Source: Betaproteobacteria bacterium (GTDB taxonomy: Bacteria > Pseudomonadota > Gammaproteobacteria > Burkholderiales > Casimicrobiaceae). Taken from it: DNA of 64,000 bases. The stretch is taken from assembly GCA_016716425.1 (NCBI GenBank), contig JADJWJ010000022.1, positions 62,001 through 126,000 of the forward strand, given 5' to 3'. The notes beneath the pieces were generated by a model. It was given only the letters and a program-made list of their open reading frames with translations. It was not told the origin of the DNA and made no database searches. The position numbers were made by a program, and so were the translations under genes. The stretch's first letter is position 1; each line of letters begins with the position of its first letter. Shown here piece by piece: positions 23,814 through 31,543 of this stretch.

Positions 23814-24434
23814 TCATTGCGGCGGTGAAGATGGGCCGGCGCGCGGCGGGGCCGCCGGTGCCCCCGCGAGTGCGCGGATCGCGGTGGCGACGTCGGCGGA
23901 CACGCGCGCGAGCGCGCGGCTGTGCGCGGCGGCCAGCGCGTCGTAGCCTCGCTCCGGCGCGGGCTCGCGCGCGACGGTGCGCCCGCCGGCTGCCGAGCCG
24001 TCCCTGCGCGACACCGTCCACGCCACGTCGACCAGCGCGTGGCTTCCCGGCGCCGATTCGAAGCGCTGCACGTCGAGAGCGACGCGATACTCGGTGCCGG
24101 CGCCCGCCTGCGCCAGCAGTACGACCCGCGGCGTGGCCAGCTGCGCCGCGAGGTCGGCCGCGACCGCGAGCGCGATGCCGTCGGCCAGCGGCGCCGCCCA
24201 CCGGTTGAACTCGTCCAGCCAGACCTCGTTCGCGCCGACGGCGACGACGATCTCCGGCCGGTCGACGGCGGCCGGGATGGCCACCGGCCCGACGCCCACG
24301 GTGACGCCCGACGCCGGCGCCGCGGGCGCCGGCGCGCCGGACAGCGTGTAGAAGCGCGCCGGCGGCGACGTCGCGCAGCCGGCGGCAAGCGCCAGCACGG
24401 CAACCGCGGCGAGCAGGGCGTTCGCCGCGCTCAT
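23814..24434 (-). CDS. pqiC: PqiC/YmbA-type outer-membrane lipoprotein
   Basis: A 206-residue protein with a lipoprotein signal: LAAVAVLALAAGC gives a lipobox with the acylated cysteine at residue 20. The mature part begins ATSPPARFYTLSG, the typical start of the ABC-type transport auxiliary/PqiC (DUF330) family. It has a two-sandwich domain with RFESAPGSHALVDVAW and ends in an Ala/Pro-rich tail. PqiC is the outer-membrane component of the PqiAB lipid-transport system. The ATG overlaps the pqiB stop by four bases (ATGA). Confidence 0.87.
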   Translation of the reverse strand: MSAANALLAAVAVLALAAGCATSPPARFYTLSGAPAPAAPASGVTVGVGPVAIPAAVDRPEIVVAVGANEVWLDEFNRWAAPLADGIALAVAADLAAQLATPRVVLLAQAGAGTEYRVALDVQRFESAPGSHALVDVAWTVSRRDGSAAGGRTVAREPAPERGYDALAAAHSRALARVSADVATAIRALAGAPAAPPRAGPSSPPQ

Positions 24435-26107
24435 TTCGGCGCCGCCTCCGGCGTCTTGCCGCGGAGCAGCGACTCGGGGTGGCGCTCGAGGTAGTCGGCG
24501 AGCACGCGCAAGGCGCGCGCGGCGCGCGCCAACTCCTGCAGCGCGTGGCGCAGCTCGATCTGGCCCGGCGCCGAGGCGCCGACGAGGTTGTTCTCCGCGC
24601 TGCCCATCACCCGCTCGGTCGCGGCCAGCGCGCCCTTCGCGTCGTCGAGCGCCGAACGCAGCGCCGGCACCGCCTGCGTCTCGACGCTCACCGCCATGCG
24701 CCCGACGTCCTTCAGCGTCTGGTCGAGCGTGGCGAGCGCCAGCTTGAGCTCGGCGCCGATGGCGTCGAGCGGTACGCGGTCGAGCTTGGCGACGATGCTG
24801 GACAGCTTCGCCTCCAGTGCCGGGAACGGGCTCGGCACCACCGGCAGCTCCGGCGGGTCGGCGCCGGGGTCGAAGCGCACGGGCTTCGCGTCGGGGAAGT
24901 AGCCGAGCGCGACGTACAGCTGCCCGGTGATGAGGCTGCCGGTCATGAGCTGCGCGCGCAGGCCGCGGTCGGCCACCATGCGGCGCATGATCGCATGGCG
25001 CAGTTCGCGGTTGCCCACCATCGTATCGGCCAGCTTCTCCTGCGCCGCCGGCAGCGCCGAGATCATCCGCTGCGGATAGACGACGATCTCGACCCGCGGG
25101 CGGGCGTTGAGCGTGCGCTCGTCCAGCGTGAGCCCGATGGCGACGACTTCGCCGACGCCGACGCCGAAGAACGTCACCGGCGCGCCGACCGACAGCCCGC
25201 GCAGCGACTCCGCGAAGTAGAGCACGTAGCGCGTCGCGATCGTGTCGTCGGGCTTCAGCGCGCTCGCGCGGTCGGCGAAGAGGCGGAACGGCGCGTTCGC
25301 CGCCGCGGGCACCGCCGCGGGCGCGAAGGCCGGCGTTTCGAACGCGAGCCCGCCTTCGAGCAGCGCGACCAGCGACTGCGTGCGCACGTCGATGCCGTTG
25401 GCGGTGAGCGACACGTCGAAGCCGCTCGCGTTCCAGAACCGCGTGCCGGCCGTCACGTACCGGTCGTACGGTGCGTTGACGAACACGGTAATCGCGACCG
25501 ACTTGCCGTCGGCGGCGAGGTCGATCGCGACCACCTGGCCGACCGGCAGCCGGCGGAAGTAGACGGGCGAGCCGATGCCGAGCGAGCCTAAGTCCGGCGC
25601 GTGCAGCACGAACCGGCGCCCCGGCCCGCCATCGATGATCGGCGGCACCTCGAGGCCCGTGAAGGTCTTCTGCCGTTTCGTCGACGCGCCGGCGTCGAAG
25701 CCGATGTAGTCGCCGGACAGCAGCGTGGACAGCCCGGAGACGCCGGACAGGCTGATCCGCGGGCGCACGACCCAGAACTTCGCGTCCTCGACCATGAGTC
25801 CCGCCGCCGACTTCGCGATGCGCGCGGTCACCTCGACCCGGCCGAAGTCCTCGGTGAGGCGCACGGCGGTCACCTGGCCAATGTTGACGTCCTTGTACTT
25901 GACGAACGTCTTGCCGGCCTCGATGCCCTCGGCCGACTGGAACACGATCGTGACCGCCGGCCCCTCGGAGAGGACGCGCTCGGCGAAGATGCCGAGCGCC
26001 ACCACCGCGGCGACCAGCGGCACGATCCACACCGGCGAGAGGCGCGCGCGCCGCGCCGGCTCGACCGTCGCCTGCGGCAGCGCGGCGTCGTCAGCGGGGG
26101 CGGCCAT
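24431..26107 (-). CDS. pqiB: Intermembrane transport protein PqiB (MCE domains)
   Basis: A 558-residue protein with one N-terminal membrane helix (about 25-45, VWIVPLVAAVVALGIFAE). Three MCE/MlaD domains follow in the periplasm: near 50-140, 160-270 and 290-400. The first has GIEAGKTFVKYKDVNIGQV, the second GSPVYFRRLPVGQV and the third GAPVTFFGVGVGEV. A helical C-terminal region (about 430-545) fits the needle that bridges the periplasm. E. coli PqiB has the same plan and moves lipids between the membranes. The start overlaps the end of the second pqiA-like gene. Confidence 0.92.
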   Translation of the reverse strand: MAAPADDAALPQATVEPARRARLSPVWIVPLVAAVVALGIFAERVLSEGPAVTIVFQSAEGIEAGKTFVKYKDVNIGQVTAVRLTEDFGRVEVTARIAKSAAGLMVEDAKFWVVRPRISLSGVSGLSTLLSGDYIGFDAGASTKRQKTFTGLEVPPIIDGGPGRRFVLHAPDLGSLGIGSPVYFRRLPVGQVVAIDLAADGKSVAITVFVNAPYDRYVTAGTRFWNASGFDVSLTANGIDVRTQSLVALLEGGLAFETPAFAPAAVPAAANAPFRLFADRASALKPDDTIATRYVLYFAESLRGLSVGAPVTFFGVGVGEVVAIGLTLDERTLNARPRVEIVVYPQRMISALPAAQEKLADTMVGNRELRHAIMRRMVADRGLRAQLMTGSLITGQLYVALGYFPDAKPVRFDPGADPPELPVVPSPFPALEAKLSSIVAKLDRVPLDAIGAELKLALATLDQTLKDVGRMAVSVETQAVPALRSALDDAKGALAATERVMGSAENNLVGASAPGQIELRHALQELARAARALRVLADYLERHPESLLRGKTPEAAPK

Positions 26108-26741
26108 CGCGGTCTTCCCGGGCAGCGGCCGCGTCCCAGATGAGGCGCGGGTCGAACGACCGCGCGGCGAGCATCGTCAGCACGACGACCGCCATGAACC
26201 AGACCACGCCGGGCCCGGGCGCGACGCTCATCAGCGGCGACAGCTGCACGAGCGCGACGACGAAGGTGTCGACGAACACGTCGAGCATCGACCAGCGGCC
26301 GATGAACTCGACGGTCCGGGTGAGGCGCGTGCGCTCGCGCGCATTCGCCGCCGAGCCGCGCTGCACGGTGACCAGCACGTACGCGAGCGCGGCGAGCTTG
26401 CCGAGCGGGATCATCACGCTCGCCACCAGCACGATCAGCGCGAGCGGCCACGAGCCGGTCGTGTACAGCAGCACGACGCCCGACATGATCGTGTCCGACT
26501 GCGACGACACCAGCGTGTCGGTCACGAGCACCGGCAGCACGTTGGCGGGCACGTAGAGGACGGCCGCCGCGACGAGCAGCGCCCACGTGCGCTGCAGCGA
26601 CCGCGGCTGCCGCCAGGCGAGCGCCGCGCCGCAGCGCGGGCAGTGCCCGGCCGCCGCGGCGGAGGCCGGCCGCGACACCAGCGCGCAGTCGCCGCAGGCG
26701 ACGAGGCCGCAGGCCGCGGCGCTGCCGGCCTGCGCCGTCAC
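26091..26741 (-). CDS. pqiA: Paraquat-inducible protein A, second half-size protein
   Basis: A 216-residue membrane protein corresponding to one of the two repeats of E. coli PqiA. The N terminus has a zinc-ribbon pattern, CGDC and then CPRCG about 20 residues later. Four hydrophobic helices follow, with the PqiA landmarks YVPANVLPVLVTDTL, IMSGVVLLYTTGSWPLA and EFIGRWSMLDVFVD. The start is GTG at 26741 overlapping the stop of the first half (GTGA), and its 3' end overlaps pqiB by 17 bases. Together the two genes replace the single 417-residue PqiA. Confidence 0.87.
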   Translation of the reverse strand: MTAQAGSAAACGLVACGDCALVSRPASAAAAGHCPRCGAALAWRQPRSLQRTWALLVAAAVLYVPANVLPVLVTDTLVSSQSDTIMSGVVLLYTTGSWPLALIVLVASVMIPLGKLAALAYVLVTVQRGSAANARERTRLTRTVEFIGRWSMLDVFVDTFVVALVQLSPLMSVAPGPGVVWFMAVVVLTMLAARSFDPRLIWDAAAAREDRDGRPR

Positions 26742-27358
26742 GCGCGCACCTGCGCGCGCGCATCCGCCCACGCGATGCGGCGCCATACCAGGTCGGCGTC
26801 GAACGTCGTCGCGATCGCCGGCACCAGCAGCACGACCGCGAGCAGCGCGAAGAGCCCCGGTCCCGGCGCCACGCTCGCGAGTTGCGCGATCTTGGTCAGC
26901 GCGACCAGCACGCCCAGCAGCAGCACTTCGGTCATCGCCCACGGCCGGACGCGCTCCAGCCAGCGCATCGCCACGCCGACCCACGGTGGCGCCGGAGGCC
27001 GGCGGACGGCCAGCAGCACGGCGAGCAGCAGCGCCAGGTGGCACGCCGGCGCGACGACGGCACAGAACGCGACGGCGAGCGCCGTCAACTCGCTGCCCGC
27101 CTGCCACATCGCGAGCGCGCCGCCCGGCAGCGTGGTCTGCGCCTCGCGCCCCTCCGCGGACAGGCGCAGCATCGGCGTCGCGTTCGCGACGGCGAACGCG
27201 ATCGCCGCCGCGATCGTCAGCGCGAGCGGCGCGTCGAGTGGATCGGCCGGCCGGGTGGCCAGCAGCTGCCCGCAGCGCACGCAGCGCGCCTTGCCGCCGC
27301 GCGGCAGCGGCGGGACGCGCTGGAGCAGATCGCAGCAGCGACAGGCGACGGAGTCCAC
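26738..27358 (-). CDS. pqiA: Paraquat-inducible protein A, first half-size protein
   Basis: A 206-residue protein equal to the other PqiA repeat. The N-terminal zinc ribbon is formed by CRCC near residues 6-9 and CVRCG near 26-30. Helices follow with ANATPMLRLSAEGREAQTTL, then WQAGSELTALAVAFCAVVAP and RPWAMTEVLLLGVLVALTK. PqiA is the inner-membrane partner of PqiB. The ATG begins MDSVACRCC. It lies only 18 bases after the livH stop, so it is almost certainly transcribed with livH. Confidence 0.85.
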   Translation of the reverse strand: MDSVACRCCDLLQRVPPLPRGGKARCVRCGQLLATRPADPLDAPLALTIAAAIAFAVANATPMLRLSAEGREAQTTLPGGALAMWQAGSELTALAVAFCAVVAPACHLALLLAVLLAVRRPPAPPWVGVAMRWLERVRPWAMTEVLLLGVLVALTKIAQLASVAPGPGLFALLAVVLLVPAIATTFDADLVWRRIAWADARAQVRA

Positions 27359-27376
27359 GGCCGGCGGGGAGACGGA

Positions 27377-28438
27377 TCAGGCGCGGTCGGACACGCGCTC
27401 GCCCAGCAGGCCGGACGGCCGGAACACGAGCACCGCGATCAAGACGATGAACGCGAACACGTCCTGGTAGTTGGAGCCGAACAGCGTGAGGTTGGAGTCC
27501 TCCGCGCAGCGCTTCGCCAGCGCGTCCGACCACGACGCCAGGTTGCACAGGTTCGTGAGGTCACCGACGTAGCCTGCGCCCAGAGCCTCGATGATGCCGA
27601 GCAGCAGGCCGCCGAGCATCGCGCCCGCGAGGTTGCCGATGCCGCCCAGCACGGCGGCCGAGAATGCCTTGAGGCCGAGGATGAAGCCCATCTGGTAGTG
27701 CGCGATGCCGTAGTAGCTGCCGACCATCACGCCGGCCACCGCGCCCAGCGCGGCGCCGATCACGAACGTCAGCGAGATCACCCGGTTGATGTCGATGCCC
27801 ATCAGCCCGGCCACCTCCTGGTTCTGCGCGGTCGCGCGCATCGCGATGCCGAGCCGGGTCCGGTAGACGAGCAGCAGCAGCAGCCCCATCAGCGCGAACG
27901 AGCCGCCGATGATCGCGATCTGCACGTTGGTGATCGTCGCGCCGTTCGGCGACGACGTGATGTGGTAGGGGACCGTCGCCACGATCTGCGGATACGGCAG
28001 CGGGTTGCGGCTCCAGACGATGAGCGCCAGGTGCTGCAGGATGATCGACAGGCCGATCGCCGTGATCAGCGGGGCAAGCCGTGGCGCGCGCCGGAGCGGC
28101 CGGTAGGCGACCCGCTCGAGCGTGTAGCCGACCGCCATGCACACGGGGATCGCCGCGAGCAGCCCGGCCAGCACGATCGCGAGCGGCGGCAGCCCGGTGT
28201 TGCCACCGACCAGCGCGACGATGACCGAGTAGGCGACCATCGCGCCGATCATCACGACCTCGCCGTGCGCGAAGTTGATGAGCTGGATGATCCCGTAGAC
28301 CATCGTGTAGCCCAGCGCGACCATCGCGTAGACGCTGCCGAGCGTGAGCCCGTTGATCAGCTGCTGCAGGAAGATATCCAGGGGGGCCCCGCTCGTGGTT
28401 TCGCGCGTCAGGCGCGATTGTGGTCCCTCGGCCCTCAT
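27377..28438 (-). CDS. livH: Branched-chain amino acid ABC transporter permease LivH
   Basis: A LivH-type permease with about eight helices. The opening FLQQLINGLTLGSVYAMVAL and GYTMVYGIIQLINFAHGEV are diagnostic, as is NQEVAGLMGIDINRVI in the EAA-like loop. AVLGGIGNLAGAMLGG lies near the end. The start is uncertain. Homology begins at LDIFLQQL, which would be a CTG codon at 28381. The nearest standard start is the ATG at 28438, which adds 19 non-homologous residues from the edge of a palindromic repeat, and I use it here. The pqi genes follow, and livK lies upstream behind a terminator. Confidence 0.85.
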   Translation of the reverse strand: MRAEGPQSRLTRETTSGAPLDIFLQQLINGLTLGSVYAMVALGYTMVYGIIQLINFAHGEVVMIGAMVAYSVIVALVGGNTGLPPLAIVLAGLLAAIPVCMAVGYTLERVAYRPLRRAPRLAPLITAIGLSIILQHLALIVWSRNPLPYPQIVATVPYHITSSPNGATITNVQIAIIGGSFALMGLLLLLVYRTRLGIAMRATAQNQEVAGLMGIDINRVISLTFVIGAALGAVAGVMVGSYYGIAHYQMGFILGLKAFSAAVLGGIGNLAGAMLGGLLLGIIEALGAGYVGDLTNLCNLASWSDALAKRCAEDSNLTLFGSNYQDVFAFIVLIAVLVFRPSGLLGERVSDRA

Positions 28439-28451
28439 GCCCGCAAGCGGG

Positions 28452-28490
28452 GCCTCACCCCGGCCCTCTCCCCGCACGCGGGAAGAGGGC
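28452..28490. repeat. CTCTCCCC/GCGGGAAGAGG palindromic repeat beside livH
   Basis: CCTCACCCCGGCCCTCTCCC then CGCACGCGGGAAGAGGG is another copy of the repeat family seen in aceF. It lies in the livK-livH gap, immediately before the livH reading frame. Confidence 0.75.
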
Positions 28491-28566
28491 CGCCCGACCC
28501 TGCGCAACGTTCATGGGCTGCCGCGCCCAACTTGGCGGGGAGAGCGTTGGGGCGAGGGGGTCGCGC

Positions 28567-28596
28567 AAAAAAATACGGCGCCCGAAGGCGCCGTAT
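28567..28596 (-). terminator. Rho-independent terminator after livK
   Basis: On the minus strand the arms ATACGGCGCC and GGCGCCGTAT enclose a TTCG tetraloop. A run of seven T follows. The hairpin starts 18 bases beyond the livK stop. It would let the binding protein be made in excess over the downstream permease genes through partial read-through. Confidence 0.9.
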
Positions 28597-28614
28597 CGTT
28601 TCTTCCGCTTGCCG

Positions 28615-29910
28615 CTACTTCTTCGGCGCTTCCGGAGCCGCCGCCGGGGCCGGAGCCGCCGCCGGAGCCGCGGCAGGGGCCGCGGCCGGCGCCTGCGCCG
28701 CCTTCATGAAGTCCTCGAACGTCGAGGCCTTGCCGGCCTTGACGACGCCGACCGGCACGACCTTGCCTTCCTTGAGCGTGAAGATCGTGACTTCGGCGTC
28801 CTTGCGGTCGCCCTTTTCGTCGAACTCGATCTTGCCCGTGGCGCCGTTGTAGGAGAGCTTGTGCAGTTCGGGCATGTACTTGGCCGGGTCGGCCGAGTCC
28901 GCCTTCTGCATCGCCGCGATCATCACGCCGACGGCGTCGTAGAAGAACGGCGCGTACTGCTTGACGTCGCCGAACTTCGCCTTGAACGCGTCGTTGAACT
29001 CCTTGCTCGCGGCCGAGGCCGGCAGGCCCGCCTGCGAGCAGATGAGTCCTTCCGCCGCCGGGCCGGCGAGCTTGGCCATCTCGTCGGTACACGCGCCGTC
29101 GCCGAAGCTCATGATCGACTTGATGCCGAGCTCGCGCGCCTGCTTGATCATCGGGCCGCCGGTGGCGTCCATGCCGCCGTAGAAGATCGCGTCGGGCGCC
29201 TTGCCCTTCATCTTGGTCAGGATCGCCTTGAAGTCGGTCGTCTTGTCGGTCGCCTTTTCGCGCGCGACGACCTGGATGCCGGACGCCTTCAGCGTCTTCT
29301 CGACCTCGTTGGCGAGGCCCTCGCCATAGGCGGTCGCGTCGTCGGCGATCGCGACCTTCTTGACCTTCATGCCGGCGAGGTACTGCGCGATCGCCGGCCC
29401 TTGCTGGTCGTCGCGAGCCACCAGCCGGAAGACGTTCTTGAAGCCCTGCTCGGTCAGCTTCGGGTTGGTCGCGGAGCCGGTCACCATCGGGACGCCCGCC
29501 TGGTTGTAGACCGCCGACGCCGGGATCGACACGCCCGAGTTGAGGTGGCCGGCGACGCCGGCGACCTTGGCGTCGACCATCTTCTGCGCGATCGTCGGGC
29601 CCATCTTCGGGTCCGCCTGGTCGTCTTCGCTCATCAGCTCGAACTTGACCGTCTTGCCGCCGAGCTTGATCTTGCGGGCGGTGGCCTCGTCGACGGCGAG
29701 GCGCGCGCCGTTCTCGTTGTCCTTGCCGAGGTGGGCGATGCCGCCGGTGAGCGGACCGGCGTGGCCGATCTTCACGACCAGGACTTCCTCGACCGGCGCC
29801 GCCGGCTTGGGCGCTTCCGCGGCCTTCTTGGGTTCTTCCTTGCCGCAACCGTAAACGGTGATGAGCGCGGCGGCGACCAGCGTCAGGCCGAGCTTCTTCG
29901 AAATCGTCAT
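28615..29910 (-). CDS. livK: Branched-chain amino acid ABC transporter substrate-binding lipoprotein
   Basis: A 431-residue periplasmic binding protein of the Leu/Ile/Val family. The signal MTISKKLGLTLVAAALITVY precedes a lipobox-like GC at residue 22, suggesting membrane anchoring. The mature domain begins VVKIGHAGPLTGGIAHLGKD and contains LNSGVSIPASAVYNQAGVPM and FYGGMDATGGPMIKQA, the binding-cleft segments of LivJ/LivK. The protein ends in an unusual 25-residue tail of AAAP repeats. AGAGGAA lies 8 bases before the ATG. It has its own strong promoter and a terminator and heads the split liv cluster. Confidence 0.92.
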   Translation of the reverse strand: MTISKKLGLTLVAAALITVYGCGKEEPKKAAEAPKPAAPVEEVLVVKIGHAGPLTGGIAHLGKDNENGARLAVDEATARKIKLGGKTVKFELMSEDDQADPKMGPTIAQKMVDAKVAGVAGHLNSGVSIPASAVYNQAGVPMVTGSATNPKLTEQGFKNVFRLVARDDQQGPAIAQYLAGMKVKKVAIADDATAYGEGLANEVEKTLKASGIQVVAREKATDKTTDFKAILTKMKGKAPDAIFYGGMDATGGPMIKQARELGIKSIMSFGDGACTDEMAKLAGPAAEGLICSQAGLPASAASKEFNDAFKAKFGDVKQYAPFFYDAVGVMIAAMQKADSADPAKYMPELHKLSYNGATGKIEFDEKGDRKDAEVTIFTLKEGKVVPVGVVKAGKASTFEDFMKAAQAPAAAPAAAPAAAPAPAAAPEAPKK

Positions 29911-29982
29911 GTGGGGTTCCTCTCCGAGGCGACTGTGGGGCGAAATGGGTGGCGCGCTGGAAACGCTGCCGGGAAACAGACT

Positions 29983-30011
29983 ATTATTGCGTGCTGGTCC
30001 GGGGGTGTCAA
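29983..30011 (-). promoter_or_regulatory. Sigma-70 promoter of livK
   Basis: On the minus strand TTGACA (30011-30006) and AATAAT (29988-29983) are separated by exactly 17 bases. The -35 is perfect and the -10 matches five of six. The predicted start near 29976 leaves a leader of about 65 bases before the livK ATG. Confidence 0.75.
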
Positions 30012-30254
30012 TCCGGCGGCCGGCGCCGGCGCCCGCGCGTGCGGGCCGTGCGGCCGCCCCGGCGTTTCGTCGGGCCGGGGCGCGCTTCGTCGCGCCCTGA
30101 TTGCCCTGGCGCACGCGCGGCGGCGACAATGCCGCGCCTTCGGACCGGCGCACCGGCCGCCCCGAATCCGCGCCGCGCGCCGCATCCAAACAGGGTCGAC
30201 GGGGGAACTGGCGCCGCGGGACCGATCGTCCCGGCCGGCGGCCGAGGAGAGGTC
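30012..30254. other. Divergent intergenic region between livK and the RND adaptor gene
   Basis: This region is very GC-rich with no coding sign. On the plus strand TTGCCC (30101-30106) and GACAAT (30125-30130), 18 bases apart, could be a weak promoter for the adaptor. GGAGAGG at 30246-30252 is the adaptor's ribosome-binding site. Together with the livK promoter just to the left, the full livK-adaptor gap is 344 bases. I see no clear operator for a TetR- or LysR-type regulator, and none is encoded next to the pump. Confidence 0.35.
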
Positions 30255-31439
30255 ATGGGTTTGCGCATCACGCGGCGGCGGGTCGTGGTTGCCTTGGTGG
30301 CGGTGCTGGTCGCGGGCGGGCTGTCCGCGGCCATCGGCATGCGCATCGCGAAGAAGGCGCAGGAAGGCAAGGACGGCGACAAGGGCGCCCCGGTCGCGCT
30401 CGAGTTCGGGCCGGCCGATCTGGCGGTGGTCGAGGCCAGCGCGCTCGCGCGCTTCCTGCCCGTCTCGGGGACGATGCAGCCGGTTCGCCAGGCGACCGTC
30501 AAGGCCAAGGTCTCCGGCGACGTTCGCCAGATCACCGTGCGCGAAGGCGACGCGGTCGCCGCCGGGCAGATGCTGGTCCGGGTCGACACGGCCGACCTCG
30601 ACGCGCGGCTCATCGAGCGGCAGGGGCAGCTCGAGTCGGCGAAGGCGCAGCTCGCGCTGGCCGAGAAGACGCTCGCGACCAACCAGAAGCTGCTCAAGCA
30701 GAACTTCATCTCGCAGAACGCGTTCGACAACGCGGAGTCGACCCGCAACGTGTCGCGCGGCAGCGTGATGTCGGCCGAGGCGCAGGTGCGGCTCGCGCAG
30801 AACGCGCTGAAAGACGCCGTCGCGACGGCGCCGCTGACCGGGATCGTCGCCAAGCGCCACGTGCAGCCGGGCGAGAAGGTCGCATTCGACACGCCGCTCG
30901 TCACGGTCGTCGACCTGAACGAGATCGAGTTGCAGGCGCTCGTCCCGGCGGTCGACATCCCCGAGCTGAAGCCGGGCATGAGCGTCGACCTGACCGTCGA
31001 CGGCTTCGGCGAGCGCCGCTTCACCGGCCGCATCGAGCGCATCAGCCCGGCGACCGAGCCGGGCACGCGCGCCATCCACGTGTTCGTCGGCATTCCGAAT
31101 CCGGACCGCGCGCTGCGCGGCGGCATGTTCGCGACCGGCCGCATCGCGCTGGCGGCAAGCGCCCCCGTGCAGTCGCTGCCGGCGGCCGCCGTGCGCTCCG
31201 AAGGCGGCCAGACGTTCGTGTGGGCGATCGAGGACGGCAAGCTCGTGCGCCGGATGGTCGTCACCGGCCGCCGCGACGAGGAGTCCGGGCGCGTCGAGAT
31301 CAAGACGGCGCTGCCGGCGACCCTCAAGGTGCTGGCGGCGCGCTTCGAGAACCTGAAGGAGGGTGCGCCGGCGCTGGTCAAGGCGCCCGACGCCACGCCG
31401 CCGAAGGCGAGCGCCACGCCGGTGCCCGCCGTGTCCTGA
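30255..31439 (+). CDS. RND efflux system periplasmic adaptor (membrane fusion protein)
   Basis: A 394-residue HlyD/AcrA-type adaptor. It has an N-terminal membrane anchor (about 6-28) without a lipobox. The lipoyl half-motifs are around ATVKAKVSGDVRQITVREGD and VATAPLTGIVAKRHVQPGE. A coiled-coil hairpin lies between them (about 118-190), followed by beta-barrel and membrane-proximal domains. The C-terminal tail is Ala/Pro-rich. It links the inner-membrane pump encoded next to an outer-membrane channel. The RND gene follows after 104 bases. The substrate is unknown. Confidence 0.9.
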   Translation: MGLRITRRRVVVALVAVLVAGGLSAAIGMRIAKKAQEGKDGDKGAPVALEFGPADLAVVEASALARFLPVSGTMQPVRQATVKAKVSGDVRQITVREGDAVAAGQMLVRVDTADLDARLIERQGQLESAKAQLALAEKTLATNQKLLKQNFISQNAFDNAESTRNVSRGSVMSAEAQVRLAQNALKDAVATAPLTGIVAKRHVQPGEKVAFDTPLVTVVDLNEIELQALVPAVDIPELKPGMSVDLTVDGFGERRFTGRIERISPATEPGTRAIHVFVGIPNPDRALRGGMFATGRIALAASAPVQSLPAAAVRSEGGQTFVWAIEDGKLVRRMVVTGRRDEESGRVEIKTALPATLKVLAARFENLKEGAPALVKAPDATPPKASATPVPAVS

Positions 31440-31543
31440 AGCCCGCCGCACGCACCGCCACCGGCGCCGCATCGGCGCTCGATGCGCCGCCACCGGAATC
31501 GCCGACGCCTCTGACCTCTGATCCCTGACGACTGATACCTGAA

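Noticed and set aside
31500..31543. CTCTGACCTCTGATCCCTGA-type short repeats before the RND pump as a regulatory site
   Set aside because: The repetition is short and imperfect and no recognised operator fits; too weak to claim.
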